Positions 15,728 through 22,594 of a stretch of 23,551 nucleotides of DNA are shown here, in pieces. The position numbers and the translations under genes were made by a program. The stretch comes from JACOTK01 sp038256565. Its GTDB lineage: Bacteria > Actinomycetota > Acidimicrobiia > Acidimicrobiales > CADCSY01. The DNA lies in NCBI GenBank assembly GCA_038256565.1, contig JBBSKG010000028.1, positions 1 to 23,551 on the forward strand, written 5' to 3'. Every line of letters begins with the position of its first letter. Position 1 is the stretch's first letter. The notes under the pieces were generated by a model that was not told the DNA's origin, searched no databases, and saw only the letters and a program-made list of their open reading frames with translations.

Positions 15728-16498
15728 ATGCGGATTGTCACCTGGAACGTCAACTCTTTGAAGGCTCGTATGGAGCGAGTTGAGCAATGGCTGGTGTACG
15801 CAGAACCCGATGTCTTGTGTCTTCAAGAGACGAAGATGACCGATAAGGCTTTTCCTGCGATGTCTTTTTCTGCAATGGGGTATGAGGCCGTTCATCATGG
15901 CGAAGGGCGATGGAACGGAGTTGCCATACTTAGTCGTGTGGGCATTGATGATGTGGTGTCAGGTTTTGCTCCAGGCATTGAGCCCGACGCCGAAGCACGA
16001 CTGCTCACCGCAACATGTGGCGGCATACGAGTGGCCACGGTGTATGTGCCGAATGGTCGAGAGGTCGGCCACGACCACTATCACTACAAACTCGACTGGA
16101 TGCGCCGATTGCGTGAGCATCTTGAGTTAGAGGCCAAACCCACCGACGACGTTTTGGTCTGTGGTGATTTCAACATTGCCCCAGACGATCGAGATGTGTG
16201 GGACCCAGCCGCATGTAGCGGGGGTACGCATGTAAGCGAGCCCGAACGTGCAGCACTGGAGAACGTCGTTGAGTGGGGTTTGGTGGATGTGTTCCGCAAG
16301 CAATATCAGGCAGATCGTCTTTATACCTGGTGGGACTATCGAGCGGGAATGTTTCACAAGCACATGGGTATGCGGATAGATCTGATGTATGCCACAGAAT
16401 CGTTGGCCTCCCGTCTTGATTGGACATTGATTGATCGCAATGCACGTAAAGGAGTGCAGCCTTCTGACCACGCCCCATTAATAGGGTCCTTTAAATGA
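15728..16498 (+). CDS. xthA: Exodeoxyribonuclease III (AP endonuclease)
   Basis: This base-excision-repair nuclease acts at abasic sites and 3' blocked ends. At 256 residues it is a usual length. Motifs in order: TWNVNSLKAR (residues 5-14), LCLQETK with the metal-binding Glu, YVPNGREV, the catalytic VCGDFNIAPDDRDV, WTWWDYR-like YTWWDYRAG, MRIDLMYAT and the closing SDHAPLIG with the catalytic His. The ATG at 15728 begins exactly at the family N-terminus (MRIVTWNVNS); there is no Shine-Dalgarno, in keeping with a leaderless mRNA. The CDF exporter gene follows after 46 bases. Confidence 0.95.
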   Translation: MRIVTWNVNSLKARMERVEQWLVYAEPDVLCLQETKMTDKAFPAMSFSAMGYEAVHHGEGRWNGVAILSRVGIDDVVSGFAPGIEPDAEARLLTATCGGIRVATVYVPNGREVGHDHYHYKLDWMRRLREHLELEAKPTDDVLVCGDFNIAPDDRDVWDPAACSGGTHVSEPERAALENVVEWGLVDVFRKQYQADRLYTWWDYRAGMFHKHMGMRIDLMYATESLASRLDWTLIDRNARKGVQPSDHAPLIGSFK

Positions 16499-16544
16499 GT
16501 GGCGGCTTAACTGACAGGCCACCCACAGTGATGAGCTTGTTCTC

Positions 16545-17510
16545 ATGAAGAGCCATGACCACGATCGTGGACATGGACATTCTCACGGTCTCGATCACGG
16601 TCTCGATCACGGTCTCGATCACGGGTCTAGTCAGGCTTTCCGCCAAAGACGAGTCTTGTGGCAGGTGCTTGTCGCAAATGCCGCTTTCATGTTGGTTGAA
16701 GTGGTCGGCGGTTTAGCGTTCGGCTCGCTTGCTTTGTTGGCCGATGCTGGCCACATGCTCTCAGATGTTGCAGGTCTGAGTATTGCGTTGGTTGCTCAAG
16801 GCCTGGTGACTCGTCCAGCGTCGACGCGCCACACGTTTGGTTTTCAACGTAGCGAGGTGCTGGGCGCACAAGCGAATGGGGTCATCTTGGTGGCGGCCTC
16901 TGGGTGGATCACGTTTGAAGGTCTCAAACGCATTGGCGATGCTCCCCAAATAGACGGAGGGGGCCTCGTGTTGGTCGCCGGCATTGGGCTTTTGGTGAAC
17001 CTGGTGAGTGCAGTTTTATTGATGAGAGTTCAGGGCGACTCGTTGAACATGAGAGGAGCGCTTGTTCATATGCTCGCTGACGCCGCAGGTTCAGTGGGAG
17101 CGATTGCAGCTGGGGCTGCGGTGTTGATGGGTGATGTTATGTGGGTCGACCCATTGGTATCGGTATTCATAGCGCTAATGGTTGCCTGGTCGGCGTGGGG
17201 CTTGTTGCGTGATGCAACTCATGTGTTGTTAGAAGGTGCTCCGCGAGGCTTAGACCCCGATGCGGTCGTGGCACTAATGAGCGAGGTCCCTGGGGTGCTC
17301 AGCGTGCATCACCTTCACCTCTGGAGCATTGCGTCAGATGTCCCAGCGTTATCGGCCCATGTTCTGCTTGACGCTGACCCGAGGTTGCATGACGCCCAAC
17401 AGATTGGTGATGCAATACGAGCATCGTTACAAGAACGCTTTGGGCTCGTTCATGCAACCCTTGAATTGGAGTGCCACTGGTGCGAATTGCCCTCTGACCA
17501 TGCGAATTAA
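16545..17510 (+). CDS. Cation diffusion facilitator metal exporter (CzcD/ZitB-like)
   Basis: This 321-residue inner-membrane antiporter exports divalent metal, probably zinc, for protons. The N-terminal 28 residues are rich in His and Asp and include three GLDH repeats. Six transmembrane segments follow, and the paired metal-site motifs ADAGHMLSD (TM2) and LVHMLADAAGS (TM5) are the HxxxD arrangement typical of zinc transporters. A cytoplasmic C-terminal domain starts near residue 230 (LLEGAPRGLDPD, VHHLHLWSI) and ends with HATLELECHWCE, whose Cys and His may bind metal. The ATG is the first in-frame start; ATG 16531 runs into a stop. Spacing to xthA is 46 bases with no clear ribosome binding site. 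Confidence 0.92.
   Translation: MKSHDHDRGHGHSHGLDHGLDHGLDHGSSQAFRQRRVLWQVLVANAAFMLVEVVGGLAFGSLALLADAGHMLSDVAGLSIALVAQGLVTRPASTRHTFGFQRSEVLGAQANGVILVAASGWITFEGLKRIGDAPQIDGGGLVLVAGIGLLVNLVSAVLLMRVQGDSLNMRGALVHMLADAAGSVGAIAAGAAVLMGDVMWVDPLVSVFIALMVAWSAWGLLRDATHVLLEGAPRGLDPDAVVALMSEVPGVLSVHHLHLWSIASDVPALSAHVLLDADPRLHDAQQIGDAIRASLQERFGLVHATLELECHWCELPSDHAN
16587..16622 (+). repeat. Three 12-bp tandem repeats in the His-rich N-terminus
   Basis: Three exact copies of GGTCTCGATCAC encode the GLDH repeats of the metal exporter. Perfect identity points to recent expansion. Copy number may vary and tune metal capture by the N-terminal His cluster. Confidence 0.9.
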
Positions 17511-17607
17511 ATACCGGTTAGAGGCTCAGCGGATAGGTTCACCTTGTGCGTGTAGAACGATTCGTTTTGTCAGTCTTCGCCTAACAAAACAGGGCCTGTA
17601 TCTGATG

Positions 17608-17632
17608 GAGCCCCACCGAGTCGCTGGGGCTC
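17608..17632 (+). terminator. Hairpin between the metal exporter and the toxin-antitoxin module
   Basis: GAGCCCCA at 17608-17615 pairs exactly with TGGGGCTC at 17625-17632 across a 9-base loop. The GC-rich stem lies about 100 bases after the exporter stop and is followed by TTAGTTAAT, a weak T-tract. It may end exporter transcription. A weaker 7-bp hairpin (GTTTTGT at 17564-17570, ACAAAAC at 17584-17590) lies just before it. The 169-base gap holds nothing else except the operator-like repeat. Confidence 0.5.
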
Positions 17633-17649
17633 TTAGTTAATGAGGTGTC

Positions 17650-17670
17650 GATTTGATACTGATTTGATAC
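17650..17670 (+). promoter_or_regulatory. Tandem operator-like repeat before the toxin-antitoxin genes
   Basis: GATTTGATAC occurs at 17650-17659 and 17661-17670, a period of 11 bases, about one helical turn. It abuts the candidate -10 element of the antitoxin gene. Ribbon-helix-helix antitoxins repress their own operons through such paired sites, so this is a likely autoregulatory operator; that role is inference. Confidence 0.55.
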
Positions 17671-17673
17671 CAT
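17668..17673 (+). promoter_or_regulatory. Candidate -10 element for the antitoxin gene (TACCAT)
   Basis: TACCAT lies 6 bases before the ATG at 17680 and overlaps the second operator-like repeat by three bases. No Shine-Dalgarno precedes the start, so a leaderless transcript is likely. This is inference. Confidence 0.35.
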
Positions 17674-17679
17674 GATGCG

Positions 17680-17883
17680 ATGGCAATGACTCTACGGCTC
17701 ACTGACGATGAGCAAGAAGCGCTGCGTGATAATGCAGCAAGAGATGGTATTTCGATGCAAGATGCAGCTAGGCGGGCGGTGCGTGAGTACGTCGAACGGG
17801 GCAAGCATCATGAGCGAGTGTCTGCTGCGGCTGAGCGGGTGAAGACCGCTCACGGCGAGGCCCTTCAGCATCTTGGCGGGTGA
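17680..17883 (+). CDS. Ribbon-helix-helix antitoxin of a Doc module
   Basis: This 67-residue protein has a short beta-strand (MTLRLTDDEQEAL) followed by two helices, with ISMQDAARRAVREYV typical of ribbon-helix-helix (CopG/Arc) antitoxins. The polar C-terminal part (about residues 42-67) would wrap around the toxin. It lies directly before a Doc-type toxin and overlaps it by four bases (GTGA), the usual arrangement. It is not the Phd antitoxin of phage P1. The ATG at 17680 is chosen; earlier ATGs at 17672 and 17675 are out of frame and run into stops. It probably represses its own promoter through the GATTTGATAC repeats. Confidence 0.85.
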   Translation: MAMTLRLTDDEQEALRDNAARDGISMQDAARRAVREYVERGKHHERVSAAAERVKTAHGEALQHLGG

Positions 17884-18272
17884 GCAAACCGTTCGAGTAC
17901 TTAGATATTGATGATCTGGTCGATTTAGCGAAGGGCATGCTGGGAGACCCACTGCCATTGCGTGATATTGGGTTGCTGGGCGCAGCAGCGGCCCGTCCCC
18001 AGGCGACGGCTTTTGGTGAAGATGCCTACCCAGATATCTGGACGAAGGCGGCAGCGCTCCTCCAATCAATCGTAAAGAATCATGCCTTGATCGATGGAAA
18101 CAAGCGCCTCGGGTGGCTAGCTACCGCAGTATTTCTGGAACTTAACGGGGTAAAGGTCACTGATGTTGAAAATGATGCCGTGTACGAATTCGTAATGTCG
18201 GTGGCCATCGGCCATGACCATGTTGCGGTAATTGCGGGGCAGCTTAAAAGCATGATTTCTCCAGCAGAGTGA
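17880..18272 (+). CDS. doc: Doc-family (Fic fold) toxin
   Basis: This is the toxin of a type II toxin-antitoxin pair, 130 residues, the usual Doc length. The Fic-type motif HALIDGNKRLG is at residues 68-78 (His68, Asp72, Asn74, Lys75, Arg76), with the second position typical of actinobacterial Doc proteins in having Ala-Leu instead of Pro-Phe. The upstream segment GLLGAAAARPQATAFGEDAYPD also fits the family. Doc of phage P1 phosphorylates elongation factor Tu and halts translation; the same activity is expected here. The GTG start overlaps the antitoxin stop. All key residues are present, so the toxin looks active. Its presence in a dense housekeeping region suggests acquisition by transfer. 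Confidence 0.9.
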   Translation: MSKPFEYLDIDDLVDLAKGMLGDPLPLRDIGLLGAAAARPQATAFGEDAYPDIWTKAAALLQSIVKNHALIDGNKRLGWLATAVFLELNGVKVTDVENDAVYEFVMSVAIGHDHVAVIAGQLKSMISPAE

Positions 18273-18317
18273 GATGGGTCTTGATATCGGTATTAGTCAG
18301 TTTTGTTCACTAACCGC

Positions 18318-18323
18318 TACCGT
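18318..18323 (+). promoter_or_regulatory. Candidate -10 element for the thioesterase gene (TACCGT)
   Basis: TACCGT lies 8 bases before the GTG at 18332. There is no Shine-Dalgarno. A leaderless transcript is inferred, as at other genes of the window. Confidence 0.3.
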
Positions 18324-18331
18324 CATTTCTC

Positions 18332-19060
18332 GTGACTGACGAAGCGAATATGACACCAGAACCCAATTCCAACCCAGTAGGTGAATGGGGTAAGGACTTC
18401 ATCGTGATGGAGACCGAATGGACCCCTCATCGTGGTGAGGCACGACGATTGGCCAATGGAACCCGTGAGCTCATTGCTCAGCTGATGGCCACCGAAGCAC
18501 CGACTGAATCGGTGGCACGGGCTGCAGACTTTGTCGAACAAGCTCTTGGTGAGCTGCGGGAGTTCCCTAAGGGTCGCATTTATGAGGGTTTCGCTGAGTC
18601 AGCAAATGCCGGTGGAGACCCCAGGGCTTTCTTTGATTACAGCCCCATTATTGGACTTGCCAATCCGCTGGCTTCTCCGGTGCGCCTTGCCGTGTCAGAG
18701 GGAGTGGTACATGGTCAGGCCAACTTTGGCGCAGCTTACGAAGGCCCCCCCGGTCATGTACACGGAGGTTTCATCGCAGCTTCGTTCGATGAAGTGTTGG
18801 GCATGGCGCAGTCACTCGGAGGGGCACCTGGCATGACGGGGACCTTGACCGTTAAGTATCGAAGCCCCACCCCACTGCACACTGACCTCCACTACGTTGC
18901 CACCCTTGATCGTCAAGTTGGACGCAAGTTATTTACCAGTGGAAAGCTCTACAACGGCGACACCCTTTGCGCAGAAGCCGAGGGCCTTTTTATATCGGTC
19001 GATTTCTCAAAGCTCATGGCAATGATGGCCGAACGAGAAGATCCAACCACCAACAGCTAG
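18332..19060 (+). CDS. PaaI-like hotdog-fold thioesterase
   Basis: This 242-residue cytoplasmic protein has a single hotdog domain in its C-terminal half (about residues 120-230). The active-site segment is GPPGHVHGGFIAASFDEVLG, in which the HGG loop and the Asp on the central helix are those of PaaI/THEM4-type acyl-CoA thioesterases. The N-terminal ~110 residues form an extension rich in Glu and Arg of unknown role. The substrate acyl group cannot be read from the sequence. GTG 18332 is chosen; an in-frame ATG at 18350 would remove six residues. It converges on the helicase gene with a 13-base gap and no visible terminator. Confidence 0.8.
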   Translation: MTDEANMTPEPNSNPVGEWGKDFIVMETEWTPHRGEARRLANGTRELIAQLMATEAPTESVARAADFVEQALGELREFPKGRIYEGFAESANAGGDPRAFFDYSPIIGLANPLASPVRLAVSEGVVHGQANFGAAYEGPPGHVHGGFIAASFDEVLGMAQSLGGAPGMTGTLTVKYRSPTPLHTDLHYVATLDRQVGRKLFTSGKLYNGDTLCAEAEGLFISVDFSKLMAMMAEREDPTTNS

Positions 19061-19073
19061 TCGTGCGTTAGGC

Positions 19074-21167
19074 CTAAGCGACGTGTTCGGCGACTAGTTG
19101 TAACAAGGTGTCGCCATAGCGCTCGGCTTTGACCGGTCCAAGGCCTGGCAGGGCAAGCAACTGTTTACGATCTTGTGGTCGTGTCTCGGCAACAATGGCC
19201 AAGGTCGTGTCGTGAAAGATCACATAGGCAGGAACGCCAGCTGCTTTGGCTGCCGTGGTTCGCCACTGCTTGAGGGCCGCGAGAATGTCAGGGTCGGCAT
19301 TTAGACCTGCCTGCCCGGCTCCTTGGCCACTCGCTCGGCCACTGGACCCCTTTGATCTCGAAGGATTGCTCCCACCGTTTGCAGCATGTAGACGTGATCG
19401 TTGTTCGGCGAGATGTCCTCGCCAATCAGGCCCTGGACGATTGCCATCGGCGAGGGCAGCTCTTGCAGCATCAATTTCAGCTAGCCAAGGCGATGGCTTG
19501 CGTGGAACTGCACGTGAGCCAAATGTACGTTCTGCCGTCCATGAGCAATGAAGTTTCTTTTCAGCCCTCGTGATTGCTACATAGAGAAGGCGGCGTTCTT
19601 CATCGATGTCTTCGTCACGCTTTGCATGGCCAATTGGAACCAGTCCCTGCTCGAGCCCGGCAAGAAATACGACTTCCCATTCGAGGCCTTTAGCGGCATG
19701 GAAGGTAGACAACTCAACGACGTCTGAGCGACCGCCAGTGCCGTCGTTGCGCTGCAAGGTGGTGGTTAGCCAGGTGAGAAAACCAGCCGAAGTGCCAGTT
19801 GCGTCGAGCGAGCGATATTCGTGACCCAAGCGAACCAGTTCGACCAGCGCCGCTCGTCGTTCTTGAACTGGACCTGGAGCGGCAACCGAACTCTCCACCT
19901 CGTCCTCGCGTGCAAGCGCTGCCAAGTCGCTAAGTCCAGCCTCTAAAGAGCCAGAGCCAGATTGAATTTCACCCAGAGCAGCCTGGACTTCGGGTCGATC
20001 CAGAAAAGCTCCACCACCACGTACTCGGTAGGGGATGTCTGCGGCACGAAAGGCTTCTTCTATTACGACGAGTTGGGCATTGGTGCGGGTGAGGACCGCA
20101 ATGTTCGACCAGGGATGACCAGGCTGGTGAGCGTCGCGCACGGATCGGGCGATTCCTCGGGCTTCGTCTCGATCGGAAGCAAAGGCCCGGATGCTTGGGA
20201 TGGGTCCATCTGGACGGTTGGGTTGAAGCGATGCCTGTTTGGCTCCTGGTCCTGAAGCGAGAACAGCATCGGCTACTCCCAAGATCTGAGGGCTCGATCG
20301 AAAATTATCGCTGAGGACGACGACGGTCGCCCCAGCCTCTCGTTGTGCAAAGTGACGCAGGTAACTGGGGTCAGCGCCGTTCCATGAATAGATGGCCTGA
20401 TTGGGGTCTCCTACAACACACAGGTCATCGTGATTTCCCCGCCAACCCGCCAACAGGCGTGCTTGTGCTGGGTTGAGGTCTTGAACCTCGTCTACGAACA
20501 GATGACGGAATTGCCAGCGCTGTCGAGCCGCAAAGGCGGCATCGGTCTCAAGTGCAGTTACGCATGCCATGAGGAGGTCGTCGAAATCAACGAGGCCACG
20601 GCGGCGTTTCTCAAGCTCGTAGCGTTCGTAAAGAGAGGCCATAGCTCCACTGGCAAGAGGAGGCCGTCGCCCGATTTTTCCTACCTCTGATTCATAGGTT
20701 TCAGGCGTAATGCATCGTGCCTTGGCCCATTCAATCTCAGCGGCAAGATCAATAGGTTGTGGCCCTGACGACGATGATGCTCCACGGCCCATCGAGACTC
20801 CAGAAAGACGGGCAAGAAGACCGACCTTGCGTTCCAATAATGTGGGCGCAGCCTTGTTGTTGTCGGCCCAGTATTGGCGTAGTTGTGCAAAGGCAATGGC
20901 ATGAAAGGTTCCAGCCGCCACTTGGTCACGCACTCCCAGGCTCGCCAGTCGAGCTCGAAGCTCGCCGGCAGCCTTGCGGGTGAAGGTGAGGGCGAGAACA
21001 TGACGCGGGTCAGCGTCACCTGTTGCAACCCGGTAGGCAATGCGCCTAGTGAGCACCCGTGTCTTTCCAGATCCGGCACCAGCGATGATGACAACTGGAG
21101 CGCCGTCGGTGGTGACCGCCTCGCGCTGGCGGTCAGTAAGTCCAACGAGTAAAGCGGAGCTGTCCAT
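19074..21167 (-). CDS. uvrD2: UvrD2-like SF1A DNA helicase with HRDC domain
   Basis: This ATP-dependent 3'-5' DNA helicase has 697 residues. Motif I AGAGSGKT is at residues 29-36, then LTFTRKAAGELR, GTFHAIA, VDEVQDLNPAQ (motif II), GDPNQAIYSWNGA (III), LSDNFRSS (IV), STFHAAKGLEWEVVF (V) and RRLLYVAITRAEKKL (VI). The last ~80 residues form an HRDC domain (QLLALPGLGPVKAERYG). This matches mycobacterial UvrD2 in layout, about 700 residues. The tetracysteine motif that those proteins carry between helicase core and HRDC is absent, replaced by a Ser/Gly-rich linker. ATG 21167 is chosen because family proteins begin just before LTDRQREAV; a longer frame to 21305 crosses hairpins. TACTGT lies 6 bases before it. 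Confidence 0.92.
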   Translation of the reverse strand: MDSSALLVGLTDRQREAVTTDGAPVVIIAGAGSGKTRVLTRRIAYRVATGDADPRHVLALTFTRKAAGELRARLASLGVRDQVAAGTFHAIAFAQLRQYWADNNKAAPTLLERKVGLLARLSGVSMGRGASSSSGPQPIDLAAEIEWAKARCITPETYESEVGKIGRRPPLASGAMASLYERYELEKRRRGLVDFDDLLMACVTALETDAAFAARQRWQFRHLFVDEVQDLNPAQARLLAGWRGNHDDLCVVGDPNQAIYSWNGADPSYLRHFAQREAGATVVVLSDNFRSSPQILGVADAVLASGPGAKQASLQPNRPDGPIPSIRAFASDRDEARGIARSVRDAHQPGHPWSNIAVLTRTNAQLVVIEEAFRAADIPYRVRGGGAFLDRPEVQAALGEIQSGSGSLEAGLSDLAALAREDEVESSVAAPGPVQERRAALVELVRLGHEYRSLDATGTSAGFLTWLTTTLQRNDGTGGRSDVVELSTFHAAKGLEWEVVFLAGLEQGLVPIGHAKRDEDIDEERRLLYVAITRAEKKLHCSWTAERTFGSRAVPRKPSPWLAEIDAARAALADGNRPGPDWRGHLAEQRSRLHAANGGSNPSRSKGSSGRASGQGAGQAGLNADPDILAALKQWRTTAAKAAGVPAYVIFHDTTLAIVAETRPQDRKQLLALPGLGPVKAERYGDTLLQLVAEHVA

Positions 21168-21173
21168 GCCCCA

Positions 21174-21179
21174 ACAGTA
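21174..21179 (-). promoter_or_regulatory. Candidate -10 element for the helicase gene (TACTGT)
   Basis: On the minus strand TACTGT lies 6 bases before the ATG at 21167, followed by TGGGGC. An inverted repeat sits immediately upstream at 21182-21212. No -35 box is clear. This is inference. Confidence 0.35.
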
Positions 21180-21181
21180 GA

Positions 21182-21212
21182 GAGGGGGTGTGACAACAAG
21201 GTGGACCCCCTC
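21182..21212. repeat. 8-bp inverted repeat just upstream of the helicase promoter
   Basis: GAGGGGGT at 21182-21189 pairs exactly with ACCCCCTC at 21205-21212, spacer 15 bases. It covers the expected -35 region of the helicase gene, which makes an operator plausible. It does not resemble the actinobacterial LexA box. Confidence 0.5.
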
Positions 21213-21262
21213 GCACCTACGGCCTCCGGTGGGCAAACCGAGTTGGATTACTGCAAGCCTTG

Positions 21263-21305
21263 GTGATGGAGTGCACCCCCGGCCGTATGGCGTGCACTCC
21301 ATCAC
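21263..21305. terminator. 14-bp perfect inverted repeat downstream of the phosphoesterase
   Basis: GTGATGGAGTGCAC at 21263-21276 is exactly complementary to GTGCACTCCATCAC at 21292-21305, with a 15-base loop. In the minus direction it begins 25 bases after the phosphoesterase stop, where a terminator would be expected, and before the helicase gene. There is no T-tract, so it may be a Rho-independent-like hairpin, a protein site or an RNA-stabilising end. The 162-base gap holds this and the 8-bp repeat. Confidence 0.55.
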
Positions 21306-21329
21306 GATTTGTTAGATCCCAACGATTTG

Positions 21330-22355
21330 CTAGACCCCAATAACGTCCCAGGAGAACACTTGTGGGTTTTGGGGGTCAATGTTTAGGCGGAGCCATTCGG
21401 TAGCTGTTGCGCCGGGGACGACGATGCGGGTGAGGTTGGGCACGGGTTCGGTGACGCCATGGATAGGGTCGCCACCTGCCATGGGTTGGTCCACTAGATA
21501 TTGATGGGAGTCACCTTGTAGCAAAAGCACCGGCTTTCCAAACTTACGGGCCCGTTCAGCTATGCGGTGCACGATTGGGGTAAAGCCATCTAAGGGCAAG
21601 TTGTTGGCGACAGAAAAGGCATCCCACATGTCGGCTTGCATTAGAAGGGCCACGCCAGCTGCCTTAGAACGAGTGGCTGCATCGAAGGTCTCATCGATCC
21701 AATCAAGGGCTGCTGCAGTACGAGCGGAGACCTCGGCCAAGCGACGCCCACGTTGTTCGGCAGTCTCTGAAGTTCCGAACCACGGATCCAAGTCGTTGTT
21801 GCTTCCGACAACATGGACCATCGAGAACACCACACGCTTGTCTCTCCATCGTTGATTCTCGACATAGGTACCGTGATCGTTGTCGAAGGCCTGGCTCAAT
21901 ACTCGGCGAGGATGGCCACCTTGGGTCATGCCTGGGGAGGGGAAGAAGACATCGCGAAGTGCATCTAGGCGCTCGAGAGGGTCATAACTTCCAGCGGCTG
22001 AACGATGGCAGTCTGTCCATTCATTGTCGCCTGGGGTATATACAAGCGGATCTTTAAAGGTGTCGAACTGGTTGCGGATGGTTTCAAAGTATTCAGTGGT
22101 GCATGGGCTGCTACCAGTCTTGATGTCGCCAACATGGGTAATGGTTCGCACTTTAGGGTCAGCATTGATGGAGGCAACCAGTGCAGGGAATGCCCCAAGC
22201 TGGGCATCGCCATAGGGGGTGTCGCCGAGTATCGCCATAGTGGTGCCGCGGCTGGCGTTTGAGGCAGGGGTGGCGTTCCCCAAGGCTCCTAGACCGATAG
22301 GGGCACTGAGTGAGCCGAGTGCGGCCAATGTGGCGATCATGATGCGAGGTTGCAT
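21330..22355 (-). CDS. Secreted calcineurin-like metallophosphoesterase
   Basis: This 341-residue protein has an N-terminal signal peptide: basic start, hydrophobic residues ~5-27, and a likely cleavage site near residue 34. The phosphoesterase motifs are ILGDTPYGD (Asp45), THVGDIKTG (Asp77) and YTPGDNEW (Asp110, Asn111). The late motif is LLLQGDSHQY, where most relatives have GHxH, so the fold is clear but the metal site is slightly non-standard. Expected role: hydrolysis of phosphate esters outside the membrane; substrate unknown. ATG 22355 follows AAGGAGA with 5 bases of spacing, which decides it over the in-frame ATG at 22400. A PHO-box-like repeat lies ~90 bases upstream, suggesting phosphate-starvation control. 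The gene diverges from the ACT-domain gene. Confidence 0.85.
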   Translation of the reverse strand: MQPRIMIATLAALGSLSAPIGLGALGNATPASNASRGTTMAILGDTPYGDAQLGAFPALVASINADPKVRTITHVGDIKTGSSPCTTEYFETIRNQFDTFKDPLVYTPGDNEWTDCHRSAAGSYDPLERLDALRDVFFPSPGMTQGGHPRRVLSQAFDNDHGTYVENQRWRDKRVVFSMVHVVGSNNDLDPWFGTSETAEQRGRRLAEVSARTAAALDWIDETFDAATRSKAAGVALLMQADMWDAFSVANNLPLDGFTPIVHRIAERARKFGKPVLLLQGDSHQYLVDQPMAGGDPIHGVTEPVPNLTRIVVPGATATEWLRLNIDPQNPQVFSWDVIGV

Positions 22356-22365
22356 TGTCGTCTCC

Positions 22366-22395
22366 TTGTGAATGGGCACGTTGTGAATGGGCACG
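22366..22395. repeat. Two perfect 15-bp tandem repeats before the phosphoesterase
   Basis: TTGTGAATGGGCACG occurs twice in a row at 22366-22380 and 22381-22395. The proximal copy touches the ribosome binding site of the phosphoesterase. It could be a regulatory pair of sites or a recent slippage duplication in the 5' untranslated region. Confidence 0.85.
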
Positions 22396-22442
22396 ATCAT
22401 CTTCTAAGAGAAAGGTGGCAGGGAAATGACGTTTATCTGACG

Positions 22443-22464
22443 GGCGGTTGAGCAGAACATGAAC
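22443..22464 (-). promoter_or_regulatory. PHO-box-like direct repeat upstream of the phosphoesterase
   Basis: On the minus strand GTTCATGTTCT is followed directly by GCTCAACCGCC, two 11-base units resembling the direct repeat bound by actinobacterial PhoP (consensus beginning G[GT]TCA). The second unit is the better match overall. It lies about 90 bases before the phosphoesterase start. Otherwise the 239-base gap between this gene and the ACT-domain gene shows only the tandem repeat and the ACT-gene ribosome binding site. Confidence 0.35.
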
Positions 22465-22594
22465 ACTTCAAACCTCAGACAAGTGGAAGCGAGCTTTAAC
22501 CACAACGGCGGTTGTCGTTTTCACGCCTGAAACATCGAGGGGGGAGAGTCAAGAGGTCAGAAGAACCACGTGATCATAAATAGGGAGGACTTAT

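Noticed and set aside
20681..21199. Minus-strand 172-codon frame overlapping the helicase start.
   Set aside because: It is out of frame with the helicase, whose motif I and Ia lie in the same stretch.
21168..21305. Extension of the helicase N-terminus to 21305.
   Set aside because: It would cross two inverted repeats and adds residues unlike any UvrD; ATG 21167 matches the family start.
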